A stretch of DNA of 64,000 nucleotides from an uncultured Alphaproteobacteria bacterium (GCA_902521485.1 CABYRQ010000001.1:310001-374000), one strand, 5' to 3'. Positions 19,799-28,844 are shown, counted from the stretch's first letter. A program made the numbers and translations. The notes: a model not told the origin generated them from the sequence alone.

Positions 19799-20701
19799 AT
19801 GAAAAGTGCTGTTAAAAAGTTCAAAGGCTTATCTGATAAAGCAATAGCCTGGATTTTCATAGCACCAACTTTAATTCTATTACTTGCAATAAATATTTAT
19901 CCTCTCATCTATGCCATAAGAATGTCATTCACCAATTTTTATGCCAATAAAATAGGTAGAGAAGTAAAATTTGTGGGTTTAAAAAACTATAAAAAGATTT
20001 TAGGAAAAGAAGAGATATGGGAAAAGATGCAGATAACTGCCCACTTCGTTTGTTGGACATTAGTCTTACAAGCATTAATTGGATTGGGTCTTGCTCTTCT
20101 TTTAAATAAAAAATTTAAAGGCAATGAACTACTTACTACTTTAATAGTTTTACCAATGATGCTTTCCCCTGCAGTCGTAGGTGTATTTTGGACTTACTTA
20201 TATAATCCTCAAGTAGGTTTGTTTAATTACGTAGTTAATTTTTTCTATGACTTTGGTATTTTTGATATGATTGGTTCAAGCACTTTAGCCCCTTGGTCAA
20301 TTGTGATTGTCGATACATGGATGTGGACACCTTTTACCATGTTAATTTGTCTGGCAGGATTAAGATCAATCCCAAATTATTTGTATGAGGCTGCAGAAGT
20401 TGACAGAGCTAGTAAGTGGCAGCAATTTATCCATATAACATTGCCATCTGTCCTTCCTTTTCTACTTCTTGCATTATTATTTAGAGGGATCGAGAATTTC
20501 AAAATGTTTGATCTGGTCGCTGAGCTTACTTCAGGGGGTCCAGGATCGGCGACTGAACTAGCATCAATCAATTTAAAACGTGAAGCATTTGAAAAATGGA
20601 AAACAGGTTACAGCTCTGCTTTTGCTGTAATATTATTTGTCACCATATTCGGCTTTGGAAATGTGTATGTAAAAGTTATGAACAAAATTAAAGAGCGATA
20701 A
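19799..20701 (+). CDS. ABC sugar transporter permease (MalF/UgpA-like)
   Basis: EAAEVDRASKWQQFIHITLPSVLP permease loop motif. Confidence 0.9.
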   Translation: MKSAVKKFKGLSDKAIAWIFIAPTLILLLAINIYPLIYAIRMSFTNFYANKIGREVKFVGLKNYKKILGKEEIWEKMQITAHFVCWTLVLQALIGLGLALLLNKKFKGNELLTTLIVLPMMLSPAVVGVFWTYLYNPQVGLFNYVVNFFYDFGIFDMIGSSTLAPWSIVIVDTWMWTPFTMLICLAGLRSIPNYLYEAAEVDRASKWQQFIHITLPSVLPFLLLALLFRGIENFKMFDLVAELTSGGPGSATELASINLKREAFEKWKTGYSSAFAVILFVTIFGFGNVYVKVMNKIKER

Positions 20702-21645
20702 TGGACACTTCAAGATCACCACTAGAAGCAACAGGATTTTCAAGAAAATTAGCTGCCACTATCATCATCGTTTACATGATTGTAACCCTTATACCGATCA
20801 CATGGATGGTTGCTACAAGCTTTAAAAGTGTTGATAGTGCTATCTCTTACCCACCAGAGGTCTTTTTTGAACCATCTTTAGAGGGTTATGTGAATTTATT
20901 TACAAATCGATCAAGACAACCCAAGGATTATTTGGACTCTCTTCCACCACCAGATACATGGTATGAGGAGTTAGTTCGCAGTAGAGAAATGGTCATAACA
21001 GGTCCATCAAAATTTTTACCAAGGTATTCCAATTCTTTAATAATTGGATTTGGTGCCACATTCTTTTCGGTATTTTTAGGCTCCTTAGCTGCCTATGCTC
21101 TCTCAAGATTTAAAGTCCCACTGAAAGATGATTTATTATTTTTTATTTTATCTACGAGAATGTTCCCACCAATAGCAGTGGCAGTACCTATATTTATTAT
21201 GTACAGAAAACTTGGTCTCGGTGATACTCACGTTGGCATGATTATTCTGTATACAGTTGTAAATTTAAGTTTGTCAGTTTGGCTGTTAAAAGGCTTTATG
21301 GATGAGATACCGAGAGAGTATGAGGAGGCTGCGATGATAGATGGTTACTCTAGAATGCAAGCATTTTTTAAAGTAGTCCTTCCCCAAGCAACTACAGGTA
21401 TTGCAGCAACTGCAATTTTCTGCATGATATTTTCGTGGAATGAATATGCATTTGCTGTTTTACTAACACAATTTAATGCACAAACTGCACCACCATTTAT
21501 CCCAACTATTATAGGAGAGGGCGGTCTTGATTGGCCTGCTATTGGAGCAGGGACAACATTATTTTTAATCCCAGTGATGATATTTACAGTTGTATTGAGA
21601 AAGCATCTTCTAAGGGGAATAACATTCGGAGCGGTAAGAAAATAA
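20701..21645 (+). CDS. ABC sugar transporter permease (MalG/UgpE-like)
   Basis: EAAMIDGYSRMQAFFKVVLPQA motif. Confidence 0.9.
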   Translation: MDTSRSPLEATGFSRKLAATIIIVYMIVTLIPITWMVATSFKSVDSAISYPPEVFFEPSLEGYVNLFTNRSRQPKDYLDSLPPPDTWYEELVRSREMVITGPSKFLPRYSNSLIIGFGATFFSVFLGSLAAYALSRFKVPLKDDLLFFILSTRMFPPIAVAVPIFIMYRKLGLGDTHVGMIILYTVVNLSLSVWLLKGFMDEIPREYEEAAMIDGYSRMQAFFKVVLPQATTGIAATAIFCMIFSWNEYAFAVLLTQFNAQTAPPFIPTIIGEGGLDWPAIGAGTTLFLIPVMIFTVVLRKHLLRGITFGAVRK

Positions 21646-21836
21646 TGGCTGAGAAAAAAAGTTTATTGAGAAGAATTTTTAGAAGATCCATTTGGGAAAA
21701 TGCATCAACTGTTTTAATTTTATTGGGTGTATTTATGCTGATGCAGCCTTTTGCTATGTGGATGTACACATATTCCTTTATCGTTATTTTGGTGGGAACT
21801 ATCGGATTTGTAATCACAAGTCATTTCCCAGATTAG
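21645..21836 (+). CDS. Small membrane protein within ABC transporter operon (63 aa)
   Basis: MAEKKSLLRRIFRRSIWENASTVLILLGVFMLMQPF..; start overlaps permease stop (TAATG). Confidence 0.75.
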   Translation: MAEKKSLLRRIFRRSIWENASTVLILLGVFMLMQPFAMWMYTYSFIVILVGTIGFVITSHFPD

Positions 21837-21838
21837 CC

Positions 21839-22921
21839 ATGGCAGAAATAGAAATTAAAAATTTACATAAATCTTTTGGAGATTTCGTAGCAGTGAAAAA
21901 CTCCAATCTTATTATTGAAAATAAAGAATTCTTCGTTTTACTCGGTCCTTCAGGTTGTGGAAAAACTACCACTTTAAGAATGATTGCCGGTTTAGAGCTA
22001 CCAACTTCTGGAAATATATATTTGGATAAGGAAGATGTGGGCTATCTAAGGGCCTCCCAGCGAGATATAGCCTTTGTTTTTCAGCTTTTTGCACTCTATC
22101 CACATATGAATGTAAGAAATAATCTGGCTTTCCCACTGAAAATGCAAAAGCTCTCACGAAGCGAAGTAGATGCTAAAGTTCTGGAAGCTGCAAAGCTTCT
22201 CAGAATTGATCACTTATTAAAATCAAAAGTATCCTCTTTAGCAGGAGGTGATCGCCAACGTGTTGCACTTGGAAGAGCGCTAGTCAGAAGACCTAAAGCA
22301 TTTTTAATGGATGAACCTTTGGGCACACTTGATGCAGAATTTAGAGAATTAATGTGTTTGGAATTAAGAAAACTTCACGATGATATTGATGCAACTACAG
22401 TGTATGTAACACACGATCAACAAGAGGCAATGTCGATGGCTGATCGAATAGCTGTAATGAATGAGGGAGTTGTGTTGCAGGCAGACTCACCAAAAGTTAT
22501 TTATAATAAACCTAAAACAAAGTTTGTTGCCAATTTTATTGGATCCCCAGGAATGAATTTCATACCAATAAATGAAAAAATTTCTCCAAGTCAATCAAGT
22601 ATTAAATTATTAGACTCATCATTAAATATCCCTGAACAAAAAGAAGGAACAGACTCAAATGAAAATTTTTTAGGTGTAAGGCCAGAGAATTTAAAATTAG
22701 TTTCTGAAAATGGCGTAAAAGGTAATGTCTTTGGTGTTGAATATTTAGGTTCAAGAAAAATTCTTACAATTGAAACTCAACTTGGAAATATAAAAATTAG
22801 AGTTGATAGTGACACACAAGTTAATATTAATGAGCAAATTCAATTTGATACTCTTAATAATAATCAAATAATTTTTGATGGTTCAAATGATAAGGCACTT
22901 CAAAGTGAGTTTATGAGTTAA
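21839..22921 (+). CDS. ABC transporter ATP-binding protein (sugar type), atypical signature LAGGD
   Basis: GPSGCGKTTT Walker A, FLMDEPLGTLDAE, THDQQEAMSMADRI; start trimmed to MAEIEIKNLHKSF. Confidence 0.9.
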   Translation: MAEIEIKNLHKSFGDFVAVKNSNLIIENKEFFVLLGPSGCGKTTTLRMIAGLELPTSGNIYLDKEDVGYLRASQRDIAFVFQLFALYPHMNVRNNLAFPLKMQKLSRSEVDAKVLEAAKLLRIDHLLKSKVSSLAGGDRQRVALGRALVRRPKAFLMDEPLGTLDAEFRELMCLELRKLHDDIDATTVYVTHDQQEAMSMADRIAVMNEGVVLQADSPKVIYNKPKTKFVANFIGSPGMNFIPINEKISPSQSSIKLLDSSLNIPEQKEGTDSNENFLGVRPENLKLVSENGVKGNVFGVEYLGSRKILTIETQLGNIKIRVDSDTQVNINEQIQFDTLNNNQIIFDGSNDKALQSEFMS

Positions 22922-23931
22922 TGTCTAAAGTAGAACTACAAAATATTACAAAAATATATGATAAAACTATAAAGGCTTTAGATGATATTAGCTTTACGGT
23001 AAATGATGGAGAGTTTTTTGTATTATTGGGTCCAACTGGTGCAGGTAAAACAACAACATTAAGATCAATAGCAGGTTTAGAAAAAATTGATAAAGGAAAG
23101 ATCCTTTTTGATGATGAAGATTTCTCACAAGCACAGCCTGCAGCTAGAGACACAGCGTTTGTATTTCAACAATACTCTTTATACCCTCATTACAAGGTTT
23201 ACGACAATTTAGCCTTTCCTCTTCGATCCCCTCTTAGAAAAATCCCAGAAGATAAGATTAGAGAAAAAGTCACAAAAATAGCGGAAATGCTGAAGATTTC
23301 AGCTAAATTAGATAACAAAGCTACTGAATTATCAGGGGGAGAAATGCAAAGAGTTGCGATAGGTCGTGCTTTAGTCAGAGACCCAAGTATATATTTAATG
23401 GATGAGCCTCTTTCATCCCTTGATGCAAAATTAAGGGAAAGTTTGAGAGTCGAACTGAAAAAAATCCAATTAAATTTAGGCTCCACAATTCTATACGTCA
23501 CACATGATCAAGCTGAAGCCACAACTATGGCAGATCGCATCGGAGTATTAGAAAATGGTAAAATCGCCCAGATTGATAAACCAGAAGATATATACAATAA
23601 TCCAAAATCTATTTATGTTGCAAATAGATTAGGCTCACCAAAAATTAATATTCTCAGCAGAACTACTTTAAATACTTCATCACCAGATAAAGCGAGTCAA
23701 CTTGGTTTAAGACCTGAGCACATTAAGATAGGAGAAGGTGAACTTTCAGGCTCAATTAAAACTGTTGAGTCTCTCGGTGCAGAAACTGTGGTAGAGTTAG
23801 ATTTTAATGGAGCAGAAATTTTATCCTTATATCAAGGAGCATTCCAAGGTCAAAAAGGTGACAAAGTAAATTTTGCAATAGATAAAAATAAAATTTTATT
23901 TTTTGACGAAAAAGGAATGAGCGTGCAATGA
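22921..23931 (+). CDS. ABC transporter ATP-binding protein (sugar type)
   Basis: GPTGAGKTTT, LSGGEMQRVAIGRAL, LMDEPLSSLDAKLR. Confidence 0.92.
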   Translation: MSKVELQNITKIYDKTIKALDDISFTVNDGEFFVLLGPTGAGKTTTLRSIAGLEKIDKGKILFDDEDFSQAQPAARDTAFVFQQYSLYPHYKVYDNLAFPLRSPLRKIPEDKIREKVTKIAEMLKISAKLDNKATELSGGEMQRVAIGRALVRDPSIYLMDEPLSSLDAKLRESLRVELKKIQLNLGSTILYVTHDQAEATTMADRIGVLENGKIAQIDKPEDIYNNPKSIYVANRLGSPKINILSRTTLNTSSPDKASQLGLRPEHIKIGEGELSGSIKTVESLGAETVVELDFNGAEILSLYQGAFQGQKGDKVNFAIDKNKILFFDEKGMSVQ

Positions 23932-24557
23932 GTGTTAATTTTTTAATCCATAGAGCAAAAGAAATTCAAGCTGTAATTGATGCAAATGCAGGTGAAATAG
24001 AAAAATTGGACCAAGAAATAGGAGATGGGGATCATATTTTTAATGTCCAAAGAGGGATCAAGCTGGTTATAGAATTAGAAGCTGTAATTAAAGATATGCC
24101 AATGTCTAAAGCTCTAAACCAAATAGCAATGAAAGTTTTATCTGGTATTGGTGGCTCATCTGGAGCCCTGTTTGGCACATTGTTTATGACCATGGCCAAA
24201 GGGAACGATATAGATAATGGTGTTGACTTTAAAAAGGCAATCGAAATTTTTGCAGATGGCGTGGAAGCTGTAAAACAAAGAGGTAAAGCAGATGTAGGTG
24301 AAAAAACAATGATGGATGTTCTCATACCTGTATCTAACTGCCTTAAAAAAGGTGTCGAGGATAACAAAGATGTTAAAGAGATACTTAAAGAAGCTATAGA
24401 AGTGGCGGAAAAAGGGATGTTTTCAACAAAAGATCTTTTAGCTACAAAAGGGAGAGCTTCTTTTTTAGGAGAGCGAGCCAAAGGTCATATCGATCCTGGA
24501 GCTAGGTCTTCACAATTAATGATAAAAACTGTCTGTGAGTCAGTGTTAAATAGTTAG
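23928..24557 (+). CDS. dhaL: Dihydroxyacetone kinase-type DhaL subunit
   Basis: LDQEIGDGDHIFNVQRG, GGSSGALFGTLF, GRASFLGERAKGHIDPGARSS. Confidence 0.9.
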   Translation: MSVNFLIHRAKEIQAVIDANAGEIEKLDQEIGDGDHIFNVQRGIKLVIELEAVIKDMPMSKALNQIAMKVLSGIGGSSGALFGTLFMTMAKGNDIDNGVDFKKAIEIFADGVEAVKQRGKADVGEKTMMDVLIPVSNCLKKGVEDNKDVKEILKEAIEVAEKGMFSTKDLLATKGRASFLGERAKGHIDPGARSSQLMIKTVCESVLNS

Positions 24558-24566
24558 GAGGATACT

Positions 24567-25559
24567 ATGAAAAAATTTATGAATTCAGCGGATGATTTTC
24601 TAAAGGAGAGTTTGCAAGGTTTTGGTGCTGCGCATCAAGATATTGTTAACTGCCACTACGACCCCAACTTCATCACCAGAGCCACTCCCACAAAAGAGGG
24701 AAAAGTAGCTCTGATCAGTGGAGGAGGGAGTGGACACGAACCCATGCATGGTGGCTTAGTCGGCTATGGTATGCTGGATGCAGCCTGCCCTGGATTTGTT
24801 TTTTCATCACCCACACCTGATCAAATGTTAGCTGCTGCTGAAAAAGTAGACAGCGGAGCTGGAGTTTTATTTATCGTTAAAAACTATTCTGGAGATGTGA
24901 TGAATTTCCAAATGGCAGCTGAGATGATGCAAGGTCCAAATGAGTCTGTATTGACAAATGATGATGTTGCTGTGGAGGACTCTTCATTTACAACTGGTAG
25001 AAGAGGTGTTGCTGCTACTGTTGTTGTTGAAAAAATAGTTGGTTCTTTAGCTGAGCATGGAGGTAGCTTACAAGAATGTAAAGCCTTAGGGGATAAGGTA
25101 AATAAAAATTCAGGTTCTATGGGAGTTGCATTTTCAAGCTGCACTGTCCCAGCTGCAGGAAAACCAAATTTTGATATAGGTGATGATGAAATGGAATTTG
25201 GTGTTGGAATTCATGGTGAACCTGGAAGAAGAAGAGATAAAATGAAATCTGCGCAAGAGATTACAAACGAGTTGTTAGAAGCAATTAACGAGGACTTAAA
25301 GTCTGAGGCAAATGAAGAAATTCTTTTATTCGTCAATGGTATGGGAGGTACTCCTTTAACAGAGCTATACCTAATATATGACAACGCTAAAAATATGTTA
25401 GACAAAAAAAATATAAAGATATCTAGGTCTCTTGTTGGAAATTATTGTACTTCTCTTGAGATGCAAGGTGCCTCTATTACTCTTACAAAGCTTGACGAAG
25501 AGCTTTTAAAGCATTGGGACTCATCTGTTCACACAGCAGCTATGAGATGGGGTGTCTAA
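24567..25559 (+). CDS. dhaK: Dihydroxyacetone kinase-type DhaK subunit
   Basis: ALISGGGSGHEPMHGG, NYSGDVMNF, GIHGEPGRRR substrate-His motif. Confidence 0.93.
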   Translation: MKKFMNSADDFLKESLQGFGAAHQDIVNCHYDPNFITRATPTKEGKVALISGGGSGHEPMHGGLVGYGMLDAACPGFVFSSPTPDQMLAAAEKVDSGAGVLFIVKNYSGDVMNFQMAAEMMQGPNESVLTNDDVAVEDSSFTTGRRGVAATVVVEKIVGSLAEHGGSLQECKALGDKVNKNSGSMGVAFSSCTVPAAGKPNFDIGDDEMEFGVGIHGEPGRRRDKMKSAQEITNELLEAINEDLKSEANEEILLFVNGMGGTPLTELYLIYDNAKNMLDKKNIKISRSLVGNYCTSLEMQGASITLTKLDEELLKHWDSSVHTAAMRWGV

Positions 25560-25566
25560 AAACCAT

Positions 25567-25597
25567 AAAGCCTTTAGATCTGTCTAAAGGCTTTTAT
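25567..25597 (+). terminator. Rho-independent-like terminator after dhaK
   Basis: AAAGCCTTTAGA-TCTG-TCTAAAGGCTTTT stem-loop with short T run. Confidence 0.8.
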
Positions 25598-25619
25598 ATT
25601 TGTCTGATCACATTCATCA

Positions 25620-25907
25620 TTAGTGATTATGATGATCTAATGTAACCTCGCCAACTACTGTCTCGACTGAGACCCTATTTTCTATATTAGTATTTAATCT
25701 TTTTTCCCGTGCAGCATCTGCAGCTTTCATAGTTTCAGCATCAGGATAAATTGTAACTGCCATTAATGTAACATCATCGATTCTAATGCCAATTAACTGA
25801 CTTGCTTGTGGGAATTCTGTTGGTGCACTTTGTACGTACCCTTGTGTTTGTTCGTCAGCTGCCTCCTTTGAGTCCATTTTTACTGTTGTTACTCTTGCTA
25901 TACTCAT
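25620..25907 (-). CDS. Small conserved-looking protein, possible dimeric alpha-beta barrel
   Basis: 95 aa, SD-like aggagg before start on - strand; fold call tentative. Confidence 0.5.
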   Translation of the reverse strand: MSIARVTTVKMDSKEAADEQTQGYVQSAPTEFPQASQLIGIRIDDVTLMAVTIYPDAETMKAADAAREKRLNTNIENRVSVETVVGEVTLDHHNH

Positions 25908-26049
25908 TTATTAACCTCCTTAGTTGTGAGCTAAATAATTTAGTTCTTAGTCAAGAGTACACTCTATTAACAATTAAATTAAATATTTTATAGACTAATT
26001 GACCTGACTATTTTGCATATCAAAAGATAAAATAATTTTTGTTAGATAA

Positions 26050-26256
26050 TTAGCTATAGAAGTATATTAAGAAGCCGAAAATAAAAATAAAAATTAAAAA
26101 ATAGCTAATTGCTGATTTTTTAAAGTATATCTCTGATTTAAACAGAATATTAAATATTTTATAGCTAGCAAATATTACTAGTGCTATTACGGCTAGAGTA
26201 ATAAGCCATGTTCCTAAAAAATTAATTGAAAAAAGTTTATCTAAGTTTTGTTCCAT
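26050..26256 (-). CDS. Small two-TM membrane protein immediately downstream of tRNA-Ala
   Basis: 68 aa, two hydrophobic stretches with basic loop. Confidence 0.5.
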   Translation of the reverse strand: MEQNLDKLFSINFLGTWLITLAVIALVIFASYKIFNILFKSEIYFKKSAISYFLIFIFIFGFLIYFYS

Positions 26257-26271
26257 TTTTTAATTTTACCT

Positions 26272-26347
26272 TGGTGGAGCCAAGGGGGATCGAACCCCTG
26301 ACCTCTACGCTGCCAGCGTAGCGCTCTCCCAGCTGAGCTATGGCCCC
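26272..26347 (-). tRNA. tRNA-Ala (GGC)
   Basis: GGGGCCATAGCTCAGCTGGGAGAGC-CTACG-CTGGCAG-CGTAG-AGGTCAGGGGTTCGATCCCCCTTGGCTCCACCA on - strand; cloverleaf pairs. Confidence 0.95.
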
Positions 26348-26454
26348 AATCATGCGTAGAATAAGCATAATAGAGTATTCGGAATATATCACAAATAAAA
26401 TTACCGACGTTTTTAACAAAGAAAATGTTATGATAATTGATAGAAAGGATAACT

Positions 26455-26730
26455 ATGAAAATTATTACAAATGCAAAAATAACTAGAGGTTATGAACATT
26501 GGAAACAAATGTTTGAAGAAAATGAAAAACTGAGACAGGAATATGGTCTTAATGTATTAGCCTATGGACATCCAAAAGATAACAATGAAGAAATTTATAC
26601 GGTTATAGAAGTAGAGTCGATGGATAAAATGCAAGAAATGTTAAAACTTCCTGAAATGATAAAACTTAGAACAGAAGCCGGAGTTGATCTAGATACACAA
26701 AAATTTATTTTACTTGAGGGTGGAAACTAA
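26455..26730 (+). CDS. Small protein, possible dimeric alpha-beta barrel / DUF3764-like
   Basis: MKIITNAKITRGYEHWKQMFEENEKLRQEYGLNVLAYGHPKDN; SD-like aaagga upstream. Confidence 0.5.
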   Translation: MKIITNAKITRGYEHWKQMFEENEKLRQEYGLNVLAYGHPKDNNEEIYTVIEVESMDKMQEMLKLPEMIKLRTEAGVDLDTQKFILLEGGN

Positions 26731-26915
26731 GATTGTGTAAGTAAGAAATACAAGCTTAAAAAAATTAAAAAAATTGATACAGATAAGCCCAATTTAAAAG
26801 CTTTATCTATAATAGAATATTCCTTTTTACCAACATACCTCTTTTTAATGATGTAAATAGCTGCTGTAAAAATCGAAAAAAACCAAAATGTATTTATCAC
26901 TAATTCTATGTTCAT
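26727..26915 (-). CDS. Small two-TM membrane protein (unknown operon)
   Basis: 62 aa; ATGA overlap with upstream gene. Confidence 0.5.
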   Translation of the reverse strand: MNIELVINTFWFFSIFTAAIYIIKKRYVGKKEYSIIDKAFKLGLSVSIFLIFLSLYFLLTQS

Positions 26916-27253
26916 GTGCTCTTGTATGAATTTCTCTCTAAATATTTTTCACCGTTCTCAGACAAATACCAAAGATATCGCTTTTCATTATTTTGATCAT
27001 CTTCCCACATAATTTTATTTGCTAGATTCATTCTTATAAGTTTTGCCCCTGTATCACTCACAATATTGAAATTTAGTCCTGTCAAAAATGAAATTTCATC
27101 CAAGTCAAAAGCATTAATCACATTTTTCGAAATTAAAGACTCATCGTTTATCTGTTTACCTGTTGTTTTTAATGTGACATGTCTTTTACATATTTTTTCC
27201 TGGAGACACTTCATAAATATGTAATCCTGAGTTTCAATATCATCACTATTCAT
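26912..27253 (-). CDS. Unknown 113-aa soluble protein (possible winged-helix)
   Basis: Tight operon position; helical/basic composition. Confidence 0.5.
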   Translation of the reverse strand: MNSDDIETQDYIFMKCLQEKICKRHVTLKTTGKQINDESLISKNVINAFDLDEISFLTGLNFNIVSDTGAKLIRMNLANKIMWEDDQNNEKRYLWYLSENGEKYLERNSYKST

Positions 27254-27262
27254 AAACTTTGA

Positions 27263-27472
27263 TTATTTAAACCAATCGCTATAAACACTGATTAACACTA
27301 GCGAGAATGTCCCGTACCCTAAAACGATTATAATAAAATATTTAATATATATTCTTTTGGAACTAACATTTTTTGTTAATTTACCAAATCTTTTTTGAGT
27401 ATAGATAAAAGCTGCCCATAGTAAAATTGCAAAGCCGTATGATGATAATAATACTTTTATTACTTCTGACAT
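27263..27472 (-). CDS. Small two-TM membrane protein (unknown operon)
   Basis: 69 aa; ATG directly follows the stop of the upstream gene. Confidence 0.5.
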   Translation of the reverse strand: MSEVIKVLLSSYGFAILLWAAFIYTQKRFGKLTKNVSSKRIYIKYFIIIVLGYGTFSLVLISVYSDWFK

Positions 27473-28126
27473 TTAAAAAGACAATGATTCTGACAATAAG
27501 TTTTCATTCAAGGGGCCTAAATTTTTAGGGTAGGTTAGTATACCATCAGATATATATTTATCATCAAATTGTGACACACACCAAGATAGCGAAGCTGGTT
27601 TGGGCACTAGAGTTTTATTATCTCTAATAGAGTAAAGTAAATTATCTCTAACAGCTAAGTCACCCATATATACTAAATAAGCAACTTTTGTCCGCCTTGT
27701 AATAAAGTTACTTTCGCCTTGGTTGAGACTTTTAGGAGGATTGTAGATTACTGGTTTTTTTTTGACATACTCATCTTTGAGTCTCTTTATTAACCAATTC
27801 CTCATTATTTTTCTGACCGCATGATAAGCTGCAAATTGTGGTTTAATTAAATATGTGGTTTGGTGCCCAATATTCAAAATTGTATTATTTTCAGAAAACT
27901 TGTAAGAGTAGCCGTCTTTATATCTTTGATGAAACTTTGAGAATTCTTTAGCCCAAGTTACTCCCTCAATTACCCTATCTTTAGTTTGAGAGGTGTACTT
28001 TTCTCTAGTTGAGGTGTCATGTAAAACTACGTCCCGGAAAAAAGATAAGTAATCTGACTCATTTTTAAATTTTTCCTTATGAATTTGTTTTAATTCTTCC
28101 CAAGGTTTGATTTTTATATCTTGCAC
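27473..28126 (-). CDS. Unknown 217-aa protein, first gene of a tight 4-gene operon
   Basis: Long ORF, no recognised family. Confidence 0.6.
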   Translation of the reverse strand: MQDIKIKPWEELKQIHKEKFKNESDYLSFFRDVVLHDTSTREKYTSQTKDRVIEGVTWAKEFSKFHQRYKDGYSYKFSENNTILNIGHQTTYLIKPQFAAYHAVRKIMRNWLIKRLKDEYVKKKPVIYNPPKSLNQGESNFITRRTKVAYLVYMGDLAVRDNLLYSIRDNKTLVPKPASLSWCVSQFDDKYISDGILTYPKNLGPLNENLLSESLSF

Positions 28127-28170
28127 TTCTATTGAACTTATATTATTTTCAATTTATACACAAACTATTA

Positions 28171-28192
28171 TGTAATTTATGTGTAATTTATG
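28171..28192. repeat. Tandem 11-bp repeat TGTAATTTATG x2
   Basis: Read directly: tgtaatttatgtgtaatttatg. Confidence 0.9.
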
Positions 28193-28210
28193 ATAAAAAT
28201 AGAAAAATTA

Positions 28211-28241
28211 TCAATAAAATCAACAATTTTTCAATAAAATC
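28211..28241. repeat. Direct repeat TCAATAAAATC x2 at 20-bp spacing
   Basis: 28211-28221 and 28231-28241; flanked by GAAAAATTA at 28202 and 28242. Confidence 0.85.
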
Positions 28242-28353
28242 GAAAAATTAGAAAAAATTTCAAATTTAAGGTAAATTTAAAAAAAATCATAATTAATTTT
28301 TTTAAACTCTTGATTTCCATTTTAAAGATTTTTATGTGATTTTTGTATATTTT

Positions 28354-28386
28354 ATTACACACAATTTCATAATTTATGTGTGTAAT
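28354..28386. repeat. 10-bp perfect inverted repeat ATTACACACA...TGTGTGTAAT
   Basis: 28354-28363 and 28377-28386. Confidence 0.9.
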
Positions 28387-28436
28387 TTACAAAATAAAAA
28401 AAAACACTTCTAATTACTTTTAAATATTTAATTTTG

Positions 28437-28844
28437 TCAGAGATAACCCTTAAATTTACTAGGTTTCCAATTTTTGGGAGCAATTTCTAAATCCTCAAAT
28501 TCAAAAGCTGGAGCAACTGTACAACCAATTAAACTAAATAATCCAGTCGTTTCTATTGAGAACCATATATTACTTTCGACGCTGTAAATAAATCTATTTT
28601 TAGATCCTATCTCATTTATTTCATATTCTTCACCATTTTTTGATGTATATATTCTCAAAGGACTACCAGTATAAAAGTGTATTGTTTCGTTCTTTTTAAT
28701 GCGATGCCAATGCGAATATTGCCCTTTTTCTAACAAATAGTATATGTGACTAACATCCTTATTTTTGTAAACCTCGACATAATGACCGCCTTCAGGATGA
28801 GGTATCATTTTATGACTTTTTATAAGGAATTTAATTGTATCCAT
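28437..28844 (-). CDS. Cupin-like DUF985 family protein
   Basis: HPEGGHYVEVY, HIYYLLEKGQYSHWHRIKKNETIHFYTG, LIGCTVAPAFEFEDLEI. Confidence 0.85.
   Translation of the reverse strand: MDTIKFLIKSHKMIPHPEGGHYVEVYKNKDVSHIYYLLEKGQYSHWHRIKKNETIHFYTGSPLRIYTSKNGEEYEINEIGSKNRFIYSVESNIWFSIETTGLFSLIGCTVAPAFEFEDLEIAPKNWKPSKFKGYL

Noticed and set aside
24032-24481. 149-aa antisense ORF inside dhaL
   Set aside because: Overlaps a well-supported DhaL gene; no independent support
26272-26347. tRNA-Ala as attachment site of an integrated element
   Set aside because: No integrase gene and no duplicated tRNA 3' end found nearby by eye
28141-28436. CRISPR-like array reading of the repeats
   Set aside because: Repeats are only 10-20 bp, few in number, and spacers are not regular; no cas genes
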